A stretch of 64,000 nt of DNA from positions 1-64,000 of the IMG/VR virus record IMGVR_UViG_3300009194_000005; one strand, 5' to 3'. A program made the position numbers and the translations under genes. Positions 17,767 to 25,668 of this stretch are shown one piece after another. The notes beneath the pieces are model-generated. The model was given only the letters and a program-made list of their open reading frames with translations. It searched no databases and was not told the origin of the DNA. Source of the stretch: a virus. Positions within the stretch are counted from its first letter, which is position 1; each line of letters opens with the position of its first letter.

Positions 17767-19962
17767 TTACAGACGCTTGATTAGAATCGAATCCTCCATC
17801 AACCATCCACGGAACGCTTCCAGGTAATGGCCATCTACGGTGATCAGGCGCAGACGACGACCTTTCAGGTTACCGGTTTTGGCATGGCGCTTGAAGGTCT
17901 GACGAAGGACGTTGGCAATGGTGGGGTGCGTTACACCACTCACCACCACTGGCTCATCACTCAGTGTCAGTGAGGCCAGGTCCTTGTACTCCCAAGGCAG
18001 CTGGAAGTTCATCGCTTCATCGAGCAGGTACAACGTCTTCTCTTCCCCATCCACTTCCTCCTTAAAGTTCAACCAACGGGTCAGGATGTTCTGGGTTTGG
18101 GCGTGAAGGATGGTAGAGAGATTATCCCCATGATTCTCCCGCAGATAGTCGAACAGATCATCGATGTCTTCAACGAAGCTGTCGATGTCGATATCCAACG
18201 AGAGGTTATCCTTCAGGGTGGCGTTCACCGCATCCGTCATACGGCGGTTAAAGAACAGGAAGTAACGCTGGGAAATCGCGCCGTCATTCACCGCTTCCAC
18301 CAATGCCGTGGCCAGACGTTTCAGAGAATCGCTGGTGGCCATGGCCTGAAGGCGATCTTTCCCTTCCTGCGGGACGTTGATGGGGAATACCTGGGCACTG
18401 GTGTATTCATGTGCCGGCACTTTCGCGTTCTCCTCAAGCCCCAGCTGCTCCATCACCTGGAGACGTGCTTCCTCCTCGTTTTCCAGTTCGCTGGTAGCGG
18501 TGAAGTAACCGTCAAGCTGGACTGGGTTTAGCGCATCTTTAGACGCCAGTCCTTCGTCCAGGGCCTTACGGACTTCTTCTACCGGCTTCACCTGGGCTTC
18601 CACGTCCATGTCCAGCACCTTATGATGACTGGCCACCACTTTCCCCTCAGGCTTAATCTTCTCACCACGCAGCTTAGCGTCGATCTCATGTTGCAGGTAG
18701 TTCATGGTCTTCATTGTGCTTTTCTCCACAATGAGCTCATCGACGATCCCATCCGGCCATTTTACATAGAACAGGATAAACCGCTGGGGGTCGTACGCCA
18801 CCGCATAGGGTTTCTCGTCCCTACGAGTGCGTTTCCAGTCCGTTAGATGGGCAGGGCGTACCTCGATACCCCCCGGGATGTGAATCACGTCCCAGGGGCG
18901 TTCTGAGGCGTTCTCGTCGACATAGTCGCTCAGGTTGATGTCTTCCACACAATTGGGGACCGATTGAGAGGTTCCCTGTGTCTGTTCGTCGTATGCTGAC
19001 AACAACGACGCACTGGGCTGTGGTGTCCCATTCCCGTTATTGAAGCTCGGTGGTGTGATCCCACCCACGGGGGACGCCGGTGTTTGGCTCGCCATCCAGG
19101 TCTGTTGGCTCGGACCTCCTTGGGGAGTAGGCTGAGCTTGATTCGGCCGGTTGTCCAAATCAATGTAGCGACCGGCGCTGGGCGAATTGGTCGATGTGAC
19201 CGGGTTAGGTTGACCTTGAGGACCACTTCCGTAACCTGCCGGCCCCTGGAGTGGAGCCTGCTGGGGCATCGGCTGTCCTTGGGGTTGGCCGTAACCCACC
19301 GACTGATTCGGGAAATGGGGGTTCAGATGAGTGGGCGGTAGCTGTTGAACCCCACCTCCCTGCTGAATGGGCTGTTGATAAGTACCACCATACTGCGCCT
19401 GTTGTCCCTGCTGACCCCATTGCATTTGTGTGGGACGACGTCCATTAGCGTGGAACTGTTGGATATCGCGAATGATGCTCTCCAGCTCTTGACCGAACTG
19501 GGGAATTTCATTGCGTTGTTGGTGGGTAAGCAGACCCTGGAGCGTCGGATACTGGGCAGTGTACATAGCCATCGCGCCAGCATAGATCAGCTGAACGGCT
19601 TTCTGAACAGCCTGCTCCGGTTGGTAGCTCCGTGCGACGATCAGAAACTCAGTGAAGTCCATGGCCCGTTGGAGCCAGGCGACATACTCCTGGTTCTGAA
19701 AGTAGTTCTGACTCCACATGTTGTAGGTGAACATGTGAAGCGGGGTGCGGTTCACCCGTTGTTGGGCGGCGAAACGGAACTCCGCCGCAATCCGATCCAT
19801 GATCCGACCGTCCAGGTTAGGCGGTTGGTTTACCGGGGGCGTGACGTCGTTCTGATTGGGGAGGTTGGGGTTGAACGTGTTCTGGTCATAACGGTCGGCG
19901 GGGACCGGCAGATTGGTCGGCTGCTGGGGCTGACCGTACTGAGTGTTGGCCTGGTAGGACAT
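17767..19962 (-). CDS. large protein with Gln/Pro/Gly-rich linker, unknown
   Basis: The 731-residue protein starts at ATG 19962 (GAAGGAACG upstream). Residues 1-50 and about 185-330 are low-complexity, rich in Gln, Pro, Gly and Asn. Between them lies a helical segment (about 55-180). The C-terminal 380 residues look globular, with PWDVIHIPGGIEVRPAHL near 355 and a helical end. No catalytic motif is recognised. It lies directly upstream of the terminator and downstream of the RNA polymerase subunit gene. A virion or transcription-related role are both possible. Confidence 0.45.
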   Translation of the reverse strand: MSYQANTQYGQPQQPTNLPVPADRYDQNTFNPNLPNQNDVTPPVNQPPNLDGRIMDRIAAEFRFAAQQRVNRTPLHMFTYNMWSQNYFQNQEYVAWLQRAMDFTEFLIVARSYQPEQAVQKAVQLIYAGAMAMYTAQYPTLQGLLTHQQRNEIPQFGQELESIIRDIQQFHANGRRPTQMQWGQQGQQAQYGGTYQQPIQQGGGVQQLPPTHLNPHFPNQSVGYGQPQGQPMPQQAPLQGPAGYGSGPQGQPNPVTSTNSPSAGRYIDLDNRPNQAQPTPQGGPSQQTWMASQTPASPVGGITPPSFNNGNGTPQPSASLLSAYDEQTQGTSQSVPNCVEDINLSDYVDENASERPWDVIHIPGGIEVRPAHLTDWKRTRRDEKPYAVAYDPQRFILFYVKWPDGIVDELIVEKSTMKTMNYLQHEIDAKLRGEKIKPEGKVVASHHKVLDMDVEAQVKPVEEVRKALDEGLASKDALNPVQLDGYFTATSELENEEEARLQVMEQLGLEENAKVPAHEYTSAQVFPINVPQEGKDRLQAMATSDSLKRLATALVEAVNDGAISQRYFLFFNRRMTDAVNATLKDNLSLDIDIDSFVEDIDDLFDYLRENHGDNLSTILHAQTQNILTRWLNFKEEVDGEEKTLYLLDEAMNFQLPWEYKDLASLTLSDEPVVVSGVTHPTIANVLRQTFKRHAKTGNLKGRRLRLITVDGHYLEAFRGWLMEDSILIKRL

Positions 19963-19999
19963 AGGACGTTCCTTCTCGTTGGCTCGTTGACGATTAAGA

Positions 20000-21625
20000 T
20001 TAACGCATCATGCGCTTTTGGACGGAGTCGATCAATACTTTCCGGTCTGGGTTACGTTGAATCAATCCCTCCACCGTGGTGTGTACATTGGGATTCAGAC
20101 GACTGCGCCCATCCGGATTGTTCTTCGGTTGGTTGTTGAACTGACCGACTTCGGCAATCGAAGAGTGGAGGAGACGTGAGGCGTCTTCAATCAGCCCCTT
20201 CCCATACCCTTTCGATTTCTTGGCTTTATCCTGCGGTATCGCCATACAGGTAATCCGGAACATTTTATTGTCTCCCGGATAACTCACAGTGTTGATCTCA
20301 CCGTGGGTACTGGTCAGGCGCGACACACAGGTGTTGAGTTTGAAATGGTGTTTGAGATTATCGTTGATGTTCTGGGCATCCCACACCTTTTCACGGTTGG
20401 ACTGGAAGCTGTAACCAAACTTGGAGATGACGTTATTGAACTCCTCCATGACGTAGCGCAGGATTGTCATGCGTTTATTGTACATGGAGGATTCATCACT
20501 GCTGGTTTGGTAGAAATGTCCGGAAAGGTCAGTCATGATCACGTGAAACAACTCCCAGACACTGTCCACGTAAATATCCCGACCCCGTAGGTCATCCCGG
20601 GTGATCTCATCAAGATAGTTCTCAATGGAGATCATGTGTTTCTCGACGTCTTCTTGAAGGGTACCCGACCCTTGGAAGTCACCAAAGATCACATTCCCGA
20701 GCAGCAGCTGCCAGTGAATCGTATTGTCCACCCATTCCGGTTCACGGAAACGATCCGGAAAGGTATCCACCACGTAGAAGAATCCCCCGACCAACATCCG
20801 CACAAAGTCGGTGTCGTCGCTCTTCGGCACGACCACCACCAACTCACCTGTGGGATGACGATCCTTTAAGTTAGTGGACTCAAAGATCGTGTAGTGGTCA
20901 CGAGGATAGTCCTTGAGGGGAAAGTCTTTCTTCCACCCCACCATGACGTTGGCATTCGCCCATTGACGGAAGGTTTCCGTCACTCCATATCGCGCAAAGA
21001 AGTAATGGGCAAGGCATGACTCGATTTCCCGTCGGTTATCGAGATCCCGCTTGTTGAGCTTGTTTTTCTCATGATGAATCGTACTCCAAATCACATACAC
21101 GATTTCACGACGCCCATCGGCATAAAATGCATGGTCTACCCGATTGAACGTCAGTTTCGTACGCTGAAAAGGAATAAAGATACTGCCCTTGAGGACAGAG
21201 AAACCCACGTCAGCTAATACCGGGGAGATATTGTACAGCGCCCCGTTAAGGTGAAGAATACTCCCGTCCCGAACAAAGGGAAGGAGAATATAGCGTGGAA
21301 ACAGCATTTCTCCTTTAAAAGAAAACTGGTACTTCACCATGAAGGTGTCGTGTTTGGCGATGTTGGCTACCCGCTTGGAATTGTACTCACGCGTTACCTC
21401 CTCGAACTGCTGCACCGGACTGCAGACCTGACTGCCCTCATAGACCAGACCCTCCGGAAACAGCTCCTGAGTGATGTGTATCAGACGGTCAATGTACGAC
21501 ACGACAGAAAGCGTGCCCGTCTCGGGAGAACGGGCCATGAGGTGCTCGACTGCCAGACCGTTCGCCACGGACGGGTTAAACTTCGGCGTGACCGCCTTAA
21601 CCCGCTCCAATAACACGTTATCCAT
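20000..21625 (-). CDS. RNA polymerase beta-subunit-like protein, N-terminal part
   Basis: In this 541-residue protein, residues 114-141 (LLPFVRDGSILHLNGALYNI and on) line up with the beta-subunit region [20 protein letters not shown]. Residues 147-160 (GSIFIPFQRTKLTF) match the ARIIPYRGSWLDFE region, and the C-terminal KHHFKLNTCVSRLTS segment resembles the rif-pocket KEFFGSSQLSQFMD region. phiKZ-like phages encode split RNA polymerases. The position between capsid and portal genes matches the phiKZ non-virion beta N-terminal subunit (gp123) as I recall it. It would act with a beta C-terminal subunit, not in this window, and with the beta-prime piece at 62420-63739. Confidence 0.7.
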   Translation of the reverse strand: MDNVLLERVKAVTPKFNPSVANGLAVEHLMARSPETGTLSVVSYIDRLIHITQELFPEGLVYEGSQVCSPVQQFEEVTREYNSKRVANIAKHDTFMVKYQFSFKGEMLFPRYILLPFVRDGSILHLNGALYNISPVLADVGFSVLKGSIFIPFQRTKLTFNRVDHAFYADGRREIVYVIWSTIHHEKNKLNKRDLDNRREIESCLAHYFFARYGVTETFRQWANANVMVGWKKDFPLKDYPRDHYTIFESTNLKDRHPTGELVVVVPKSDDTDFVRMLVGGFFYVVDTFPDRFREPEWVDNTIHWQLLLGNVIFGDFQGSGTLQEDVEKHMISIENYLDEITRDDLRGRDIYVDSVWELFHVIMTDLSGHFYQTSSDESSMYNKRMTILRYVMEEFNNVISKFGYSFQSNREKVWDAQNINDNLKHHFKLNTCVSRLTSTHGEINTVSYPGDNKMFRITCMAIPQDKAKKSKGYGKGLIEDASRLLHSSIAEVGQFNNQPKNNPDGRSRLNPNVHTTVEGLIQRNPDRKVLIDSVQKRMMR

Positions 21626-21633
21626 GTTGCGTC

Positions 21634-22827
21634 CTAATTCGAGTTTTTCTTGATCACTGCATAGAGTGATAGCCCCGTGGTCACAAGACCCAACATGATC
21701 TTGGCCATGTCCAGCAATGCCTTGGTTTGCTCGGAGTGATCCTTACGATCCCGAGACCGCATGTCATATTCAAACTTTTGACGTTCACTAAACGTCTGGC
21801 GTTCGTACTCCATGCGTTCTTTCTCGAACTTCATGCGTTCTCGTTCGCGATCGAGTTGATCTCGCTCTCGAGCCAGTTGGGCCTCGTGCTCCGTCTTCTC
21901 TCGTTCCCTGCGATCTTCCTCGGCGCGTTTTTCACGTTCCATCTCATGGCGCTCACGATCGACCTGTTGCTTCTCTCTCGCCAGTGCCACCTTGTCGCGC
22001 GCTATCTGCTGCTCCGTTTCTTTGAGTTCCGCTTTGAAACGTTCCTCTGGACTACCAAAGGCCTCCGCTTCAGCACGACTGCGGTATAAACCAAAGGTCT
22101 TTTCAGCGACCTCATACGTGTGGTGTTCGGTAGACGGTTCTCCCGAACGGTGGTGAAACACAGTAAGATAAAACCCATCCTGTAGTGACGGGTCTTCAAC
22201 TGGTGTCACCTCATATACCCCAAAGCCCGTGTTGATCCAACGAGGACCATTAACACCGGCATTATCCACCAACACCATGCGTTGCTGAAACCCTTCTGCG
22301 GGATCAACCGCATTGCTCATTCGCTCCCGTTGACCCGGAGGCGAATAGGGATGGGTAGCATCGCTTGCATGTTTGGCAAAACCCACGACCAGATCGACGT
22401 CATTCAGATACGCCACACCGCCAGCGGCTTCTAGCCGTTCACGGTCAATGCCTAAGGTGTAGGTAAATTTACGCTGATGGTGCCATTGGGGCTCACGTTC
22501 AAGCGACTGCAGCGCTTCATATATCTGCTTTCTCTCGGTGTGGTTCTCCGGGAGATCCAACTCATTTAATAACTCACGCGCGTCAATCTTTACACCGGGA
22601 TCGAACTCGTATTCAATCGTAATGTAAAAATACTCACCTGCCGTGGTCGATGCACTGGGTGGTTCATGTACAACCATGCCCAAAGCGTTACGCCAAAATA
22701 AGGGGACCCGCATGGTATTGCGGATCTCCATACGGAAGGCACTGCAGGTATGACGGCCTTGCTGTTTCGTTGGACCCGGCACCACCTCCGAGGTAAGCGA
22801 CGCAAAGAGGTGTTGTAGTTGTCGCAT
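21634..22827 (-). CDS. coiled-coil protein with C-terminal membrane anchor
   Basis: The 397-residue protein has a globular N-terminal half (about 1-240). A long, highly charged coiled coil follows (about 245-370; runs such as REKQQVDRERHEMEREKRAE), then one hydrophobic segment near the end (MAKIMLGLVTTGLSLYAVI) and a KKNSN tail. That layout is of a tail-anchored membrane protein with a rod. The start ATG 22827 has AAGGA upstream. It sits eight bases upstream of the RNAP subunit gene. I recognise no family; a scaffold or membrane-tethering role is possible. Confidence 0.5.
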   Translation of the reverse strand: MRQLQHLFASLTSEVVPGPTKQQGRHTCSAFRMEIRNTMRVPLFWRNALGMVVHEPPSASTTAGEYFYITIEYEFDPGVKIDARELLNELDLPENHTERKQIYEALQSLEREPQWHHQRKFTYTLGIDRERLEAAGGVAYLNDVDLVVGFAKHASDATHPYSPPGQRERMSNAVDPAEGFQQRMVLVDNAGVNGPRWINTGFGVYEVTPVEDPSLQDGFYLTVFHHRSGEPSTEHHTYEVAEKTFGLYRSRAEAEAFGSPEERFKAELKETEQQIARDKVALAREKQQVDRERHEMEREKRAEEDRREREKTEHEAQLARERDQLDRERERMKFEKERMEYERQTFSERQKFEYDMRSRDRKDHSEQTKALLDMAKIMLGLVTTGLSLYAVIKKNSN

Positions 22828-22830
22828 GTG

Positions 22831-23493
22831 TTAATCCTTGGGTGGGTTAACCTCGATACGGACATCCAGGAGTGTCAAGTCCAACGCTTTAGGAACTACG
22901 GAAGGGGGCGGAACGTCCTTCCGTACCGCTTGCGACCGTGGCGACGTTTTCCCAACAAGGTCTCGTGCTTGGGCCGTTTCGCGATGGACGACTTGACGAT
23001 AGGTGTCGATGGGCGGACAGAGGTGGTGGATTTCCCCTGCCCGCCCGGTAAATTTTTGGAGGGGATCTCCCTTTTGGTAAGATCTTTCATTCGGTGGGTC
23101 CTCAGTGGGACGAAGGTCGTGGATGGTATTGCGCAGCTGAGTGGCTGACTCCATCGACATGGCACATTGGATACGAAAGGTATAGTGGTCCACATCGGGA
23201 GTGGGCTCATCAGTTTCATCGTCGAGACGGGGGATGGGCTCTTCGTCGGCGGAAATTTCCTCCTCCGGTTGGGGAGTCTCTTGGGGCTTCTCTGCCACCA
23301 AGGTGCGGGCACCATTGCGGAATTGCATCAGCCATTGGGTAGCGACCCACATAGGGAGGTCATCGAGGCACTCAAACACCTCATCCAGCAGGTCATCTTC
23401 ACGCAGTGTGATGCTGTGCTGCGTCGGTGTCGGGCGGTACGACTTAAGTGTCGGGAGGTAATAGGCCTCCAGCCCCAATTTACGGTAAGACAT
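22831..23493 (-). CDS. unknown acidic protein
   Basis: I start this 220-residue protein at ATG 23493 (GGAG eight bases upstream), not at the earlier in-frame start. It has a structured N-terminal part (SYRKLGLEAYYLPTL), an acidic Pro-rich linker near residues 70-105 and a second region with HYTFRIQCAMSMESATQL. No family is recognised. It is the first gene of a minus-strand run into the coiled-coil and RNAP genes. A 19-base element shared with the region near 35.6 kb lies about 40 bases upstream. Confidence 0.45.
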   Translation of the reverse strand: MSYRKLGLEAYYLPTLKSYRPTPTQHSITLREDDLLDEVFECLDDLPMWVATQWLMQFRNGARTLVAEKPQETPQPEEEISADEEPIPRLDDETDEPTPDVDHYTFRIQCAMSMESATQLRNTIHDLRPTEDPPNERSYQKGDPLQKFTGRAGEIHHLCPPIDTYRQVVHRETAQARDLVGKTSPRSQAVRKDVPPPSVVPKALDLTLLDVRIEVNPPKD

Positions 23494-23532
23494 CGTCAAT
23501 CTCCATGTCAGTACATTCGGTACGGTCACGAA

Positions 23533-23551
23533 GATAATGTAGATGTCAAAA
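23533..23551 (-). promoter_or_regulatory. 19-base repeated promoter-like element
   Basis: On the minus strand this reads TTTTGACATCTACATTATC and is identical to 35602-35620. Both copies lie a short distance upstream of a minus-strand gene start, so a phage promoter is the simplest reading. TTGACA and CATTAT are too close for a host sigma-70 promoter. Confidence 0.45.
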
Positions 23552-23628
23552 TGAATGGACTTACCTAAGTGACGGCATAGTCCCTACCCGTTATGTGGGT
23601 AGTGTTTTTGTTATGGTGGCAACATAAC

Positions 23629-23646
23629 CCCTCCCCGTAGGGAGGG
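23629..23646 (-). terminator. terminator hairpin at 3' end of the large RNA
   Basis: On the minus strand CCCTCCC pairs with GGGAGGG around TACG, then GTTATG follows. A second small hairpin (GTTATG/CATAAC, 23610-23628) follows directly. It plausibly marks the 3' end of the structured RNA transcript. Confidence 0.6.
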
Positions 23647-23654
23647 TATTATGC

Positions 23655-24425
23655 GGATAATGTCCGGCTGTAGGGCGTGAGTTACCTCACCCCATCGATC
23701 TCCGGTTTCCCGGTCAATCCTTCTTCCGGACAATCTCCCAATGCAGTACCTGCCTCTAAGGGAGAACGCTCTCCTAAACGGTGCATTATCGCGCTACCCA
23801 GTTACCCAGGTGCATTAGGTCAGGCTCCCAACTCACCGTTCTAGTGCCTTGTATGCGGTTCTCCAGTCAACCGCATGTTCATCAACAACTGTGCTGGAAC
23901 ACAGGATCTGTGGCCCACACGACGTGGTACCACTATCACTCCGCGTTACTTAAGTAACATCCGGAGTTGATTAGGCCCGCCGCGAGATGGGATGCTTTCG
24001 TACTGACATCGGGTGATTCACCCAACAGCAGCCTACTCACCGCCCTATGTCGCCCAATAACTTCCCACGTTAAAGGAAGACGCCCCGCGACTTGTCCAGT
24101 CTCAGCTTCCTAGGTCGGTATGTATCGGACCAGCATACCTGACCTCTCCCTTTCGCTATCGGAATGGCGGGAGTGTATCTTTTACCCCACACCGTTGTTG
24201 AGGGTGCTTTTTTTTTTCAGCACCTGGCATGCGGCTTACCGATAACTAGTCGGTTTATGCGTAATCCTCAAGACAACCGACAATCTTGAGGATGGGAAAG
24301 TGAAGGTTTCGGTCGCATTGTGTGGGGCTGTCCCCGAAGCGTGTTCCACACCTACGCCATCCGCTCGTTCTTAGTTGGACGGACTATCCCTAGTGATCCA
24401 CCTTCAAGCTTCCTGGGTTCTTTGA
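23655..24425 (-). ncRNA. large ornate structured RNA (GOLLD/ROOL-class candidate)
   Basis: No credible ORF occupies this 770-base stretch, yet on the minus strand it is packed with stable helices. Examples are a perfect 10-bp hairpin at about 24264-24293 (ATCCTCAAGA and its complement), CTCCG...CGGAG enclosing GTTACTTAAGTAAC (about 23940-23965), and ATGCGGTT/AACCGCAT (about 23850-23875). Others are AGGTC/GACCT enclosing GGTATG/CATACC (about 24110-24146) and an A-rich loop closed by GGTGCT/AGCACC. The 3' domain is closed by GTCCGG/CCGGAC (23726-23731 with 662-667) and holds two GNRA-capped hairpins, CCGG-GAAA-CCGG and GTGAG-GTAA-CTCAC. It lies directly downstream of a tRNA gene on the same strand and ends at a terminator. 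GOLLD and ROOL RNAs are phage-borne RNAs of this size found beside tRNAs; membership is inference. Confidence 0.65.
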
Positions 24426-24436
24426 AATCGGGAGGG

Positions 24437-24736
24437 TGCCCCGAGCCGAACTCGAATCGGCACGACCATACGGTCGGGAGATTTTCTTACCCACTATAGC
24501 TTTCACTACCGCACCTGAATGCGTTTGGGGTCTGGACTATCCCTCAAGCATATCCATTACTGGACGTAGCCCACTCCCGTCTAGTCTCTGCACGTTCCTC
24601 TGTCGAGGCTTCGCTCAGGATTGCCATCAGCCGAACTGGAAGGTTTCCCTGAATTTGAGAGTGTGTGCAACCACAGGTTTCCCCATGGAGGCTCAGTTAC
24701 CAAAGTCTCCTGTGTCTACCATTCCACCACCGGGGC
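24437..24736 (-). tRNA. tRNA-Leu(UAA), split by a group I intron
   Basis: The 5' half reads GCCCCGG-TG-GTG...CAC-A-GGAGA-CTT and the 3' half AAAA-TCTCC, then a long variable arm (CGACC-GTAT-GGTCG), the T arm GCCGA-TTCGAGT-TCGGC and acceptor TCGGGGC-A. Joined, the anticodon loop is CTTAAAA, anticodon UAA. The acceptor pairs fully with one G-U. The long variable arm is typical of leucine tRNA. The mature tRNA is 83 bases without CCA, which is not encoded. The intervening 217 bases are the intron listed separately. The holin-like gene ends 40 bases upstream and the large structured RNA starts just downstream, so all may share a transcript. Confidence 0.9.
24486..24702 (-). ncRNA. group I intron in tRNA-Leu(UAA) anticodon loop
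   Basis: The intron starts after U34 and ends in G, as group I introns do. Core elements in order on the minus strand are CTCTCAAATTCAGGGAAACC, GGCAATCCTGAGCGAAGCC, GTGCAGAGACTAGACGGGAG and GGGATAGTCC. P4 pairs TCAGG with CCTGA. P7 pairs GACTA (24586-24582) with TAGTC (24539-24535). A GTAGTGAAAGCTAT hairpin precedes the 3' site. These blocks closely follow the cyanobacterial tRNA-Leu(UAA) intron (subgroup IC3) as I recall it, where P7 is GACTC/GAGTC; here both sides changed together. No endonuclease ORF is present. Confidence 0.9.
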
Positions 24737-24776
24737 AGTTTCCCTCATTACATAGAGGCTCCGAGTATTTTTAGTT

Positions 24777-25190
24777 TCACTTACTGGGACGGCGTGTTTT
24801 CCAGCGTTCCAAGATACCCTCAGCCACACCCCCACCAAAGTACAGAGAGAGGACCAACAGGGCGGGCCACTCTAACAGTTCTCGATTGAGGGTGGTGATC
24901 CGATCTGCGATACTAACCAAAATGGTGGTGTCGTGACCTGCCAGTGACGCAATGCCTGCCCAGGCGAACAAGCCAACGCTCAGTATCCAAACTCCCACGT
25001 AGGTAAGGATCACTACGAGTGCTAAGAAGCGCTGAATGAGCTTAAAGGGCTCATAGGTGCGCATCACCCCAATGAGTCCCTGGGTCCTATCGTCGTCGGT
25101 TAAATAGTCGGCTTCTTTCCCTGTGAGTCGTTCATACAGAGGATCAACAACCGAAGGGTGGGCAAAGAGTTGTTTCATTAAACGTAACAT
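24777..25190 (-). CDS. holin-like membrane protein (3TM family candidate)
   Basis: The 137-residue protein has a soluble N-terminus (residues 1-45), one long hydrophobic stretch (LALVVILTYVGVWILSVGLF, extending to about 80) and a second (WPALLVLSLYFGGGVAEGIL, about 108-128), ending in a basic tail. The LYFGG-x-x-AEGI segment recalls the GTA_holin_3TM family. If so it would form membrane lesions letting the endolysin at 1053-1907 reach the wall. The start ATG 25190 has AAGGA nine bases upstream. It lies immediately upstream of the tRNA-Leu gene. The holin call is tentative. Confidence 0.45.
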   Translation of the reverse strand: MLRLMKQLFAHPSVVDPLYERLTGKEADYLTDDDRTQGLIGVMRTYEPFKLIQRFLALVVILTYVGVWILSVGLFAWAGIASLAGHDTTILVSIADRITTLNRELLEWPALLVLSLYFGGGVAEGILERWKTRRPSK

Positions 25191-25239
25191 GATACGAATC
25201 CTTAAATGGGTGTCATATCATGTTTGATAAAACGATCGT

Positions 25240-25551
25240 TCAGTAGCCGTCGTTTGGTTTTGTTTTAACAATGGTGGGCTCCCGACCACCTACCGGACCA
25301 CAAACGCATAAAGATTTTCCGATGTTGAAACATTCTCCCTTGGTATTAACACACCAGATGTTTTGTTTAGGACATTCCAGTAAGAATCCATCGGTGCCCT
25401 GAAGGTGTCTTTCGACGTCCACAATATAGGCACCGCTCGGTGGAGCATCAATGTTCAGGAATGTACTTTCATTATCATCGTATTTTAAATAACGTCCATT
25501 GGGGAGTGACAAATACCGAACGCCGCATAACCTGACTGGAAAGATAAACAT
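25240..25551 (-). CDS. small protein downstream of capsid gene, unknown
   Basis: I start this 103-residue protein at ATG 25551 (GAGG seven bases upstream) because the longer frame runs back through the capsid-gene terminator. It has a short hydrophobic N-terminus (MFIFPVRLCGVRYLSLPNG), several cysteines (CPKQNIWCVN, GECFNIG, SLCVCG) and a basic end. The cysteines could bind metal or form disulfides. No family is recognised. It follows the capsid gene and precedes the holin-like gene. Confidence 0.45.
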   Translation of the reverse strand: MFIFPVRLCGVRYLSLPNGRYLKYDDNESTFLNIDAPPSGAYIVDVERHLQGTDGFLLECPKQNIWCVNTKGECFNIGKSLCVCGPVGGREPTIVKTKPNDGY

Positions 25552-25614
25552 AACCACACCTCGTATAAGTGATTGTTTCTCATAAGAACATAACCAATAG
25601 TAAAATATGGCATA

Positions 25615-25638
25615 GAGGCCGCCCCGGAAGGCGGCCTC
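25615..25638 (-). terminator. terminator of the major capsid gene
   Basis: GAGGCCGCC pairs with GGCGGCCTC around a six-base loop, followed on the minus strand by TATGCCATATTTTAC. The identical 24-base hairpin ends the inner-body gene at 40874-40897. Confidence 0.7.
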
Positions 25639-25668
25639 CATTATCACTGTTTCACACTAACCTAAGGG

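Noticed and set aside
23655-24425. Fragment of ribosomal RNA
   Set aside because: A few short strings resemble rRNA, but no extended rRNA landmark appears and the layout is different.
24436-24774. 112-codon frame on the plus strand
   Set aside because: It covers the tRNA-Leu gene and its intron on the other strand and has no protein-like features.
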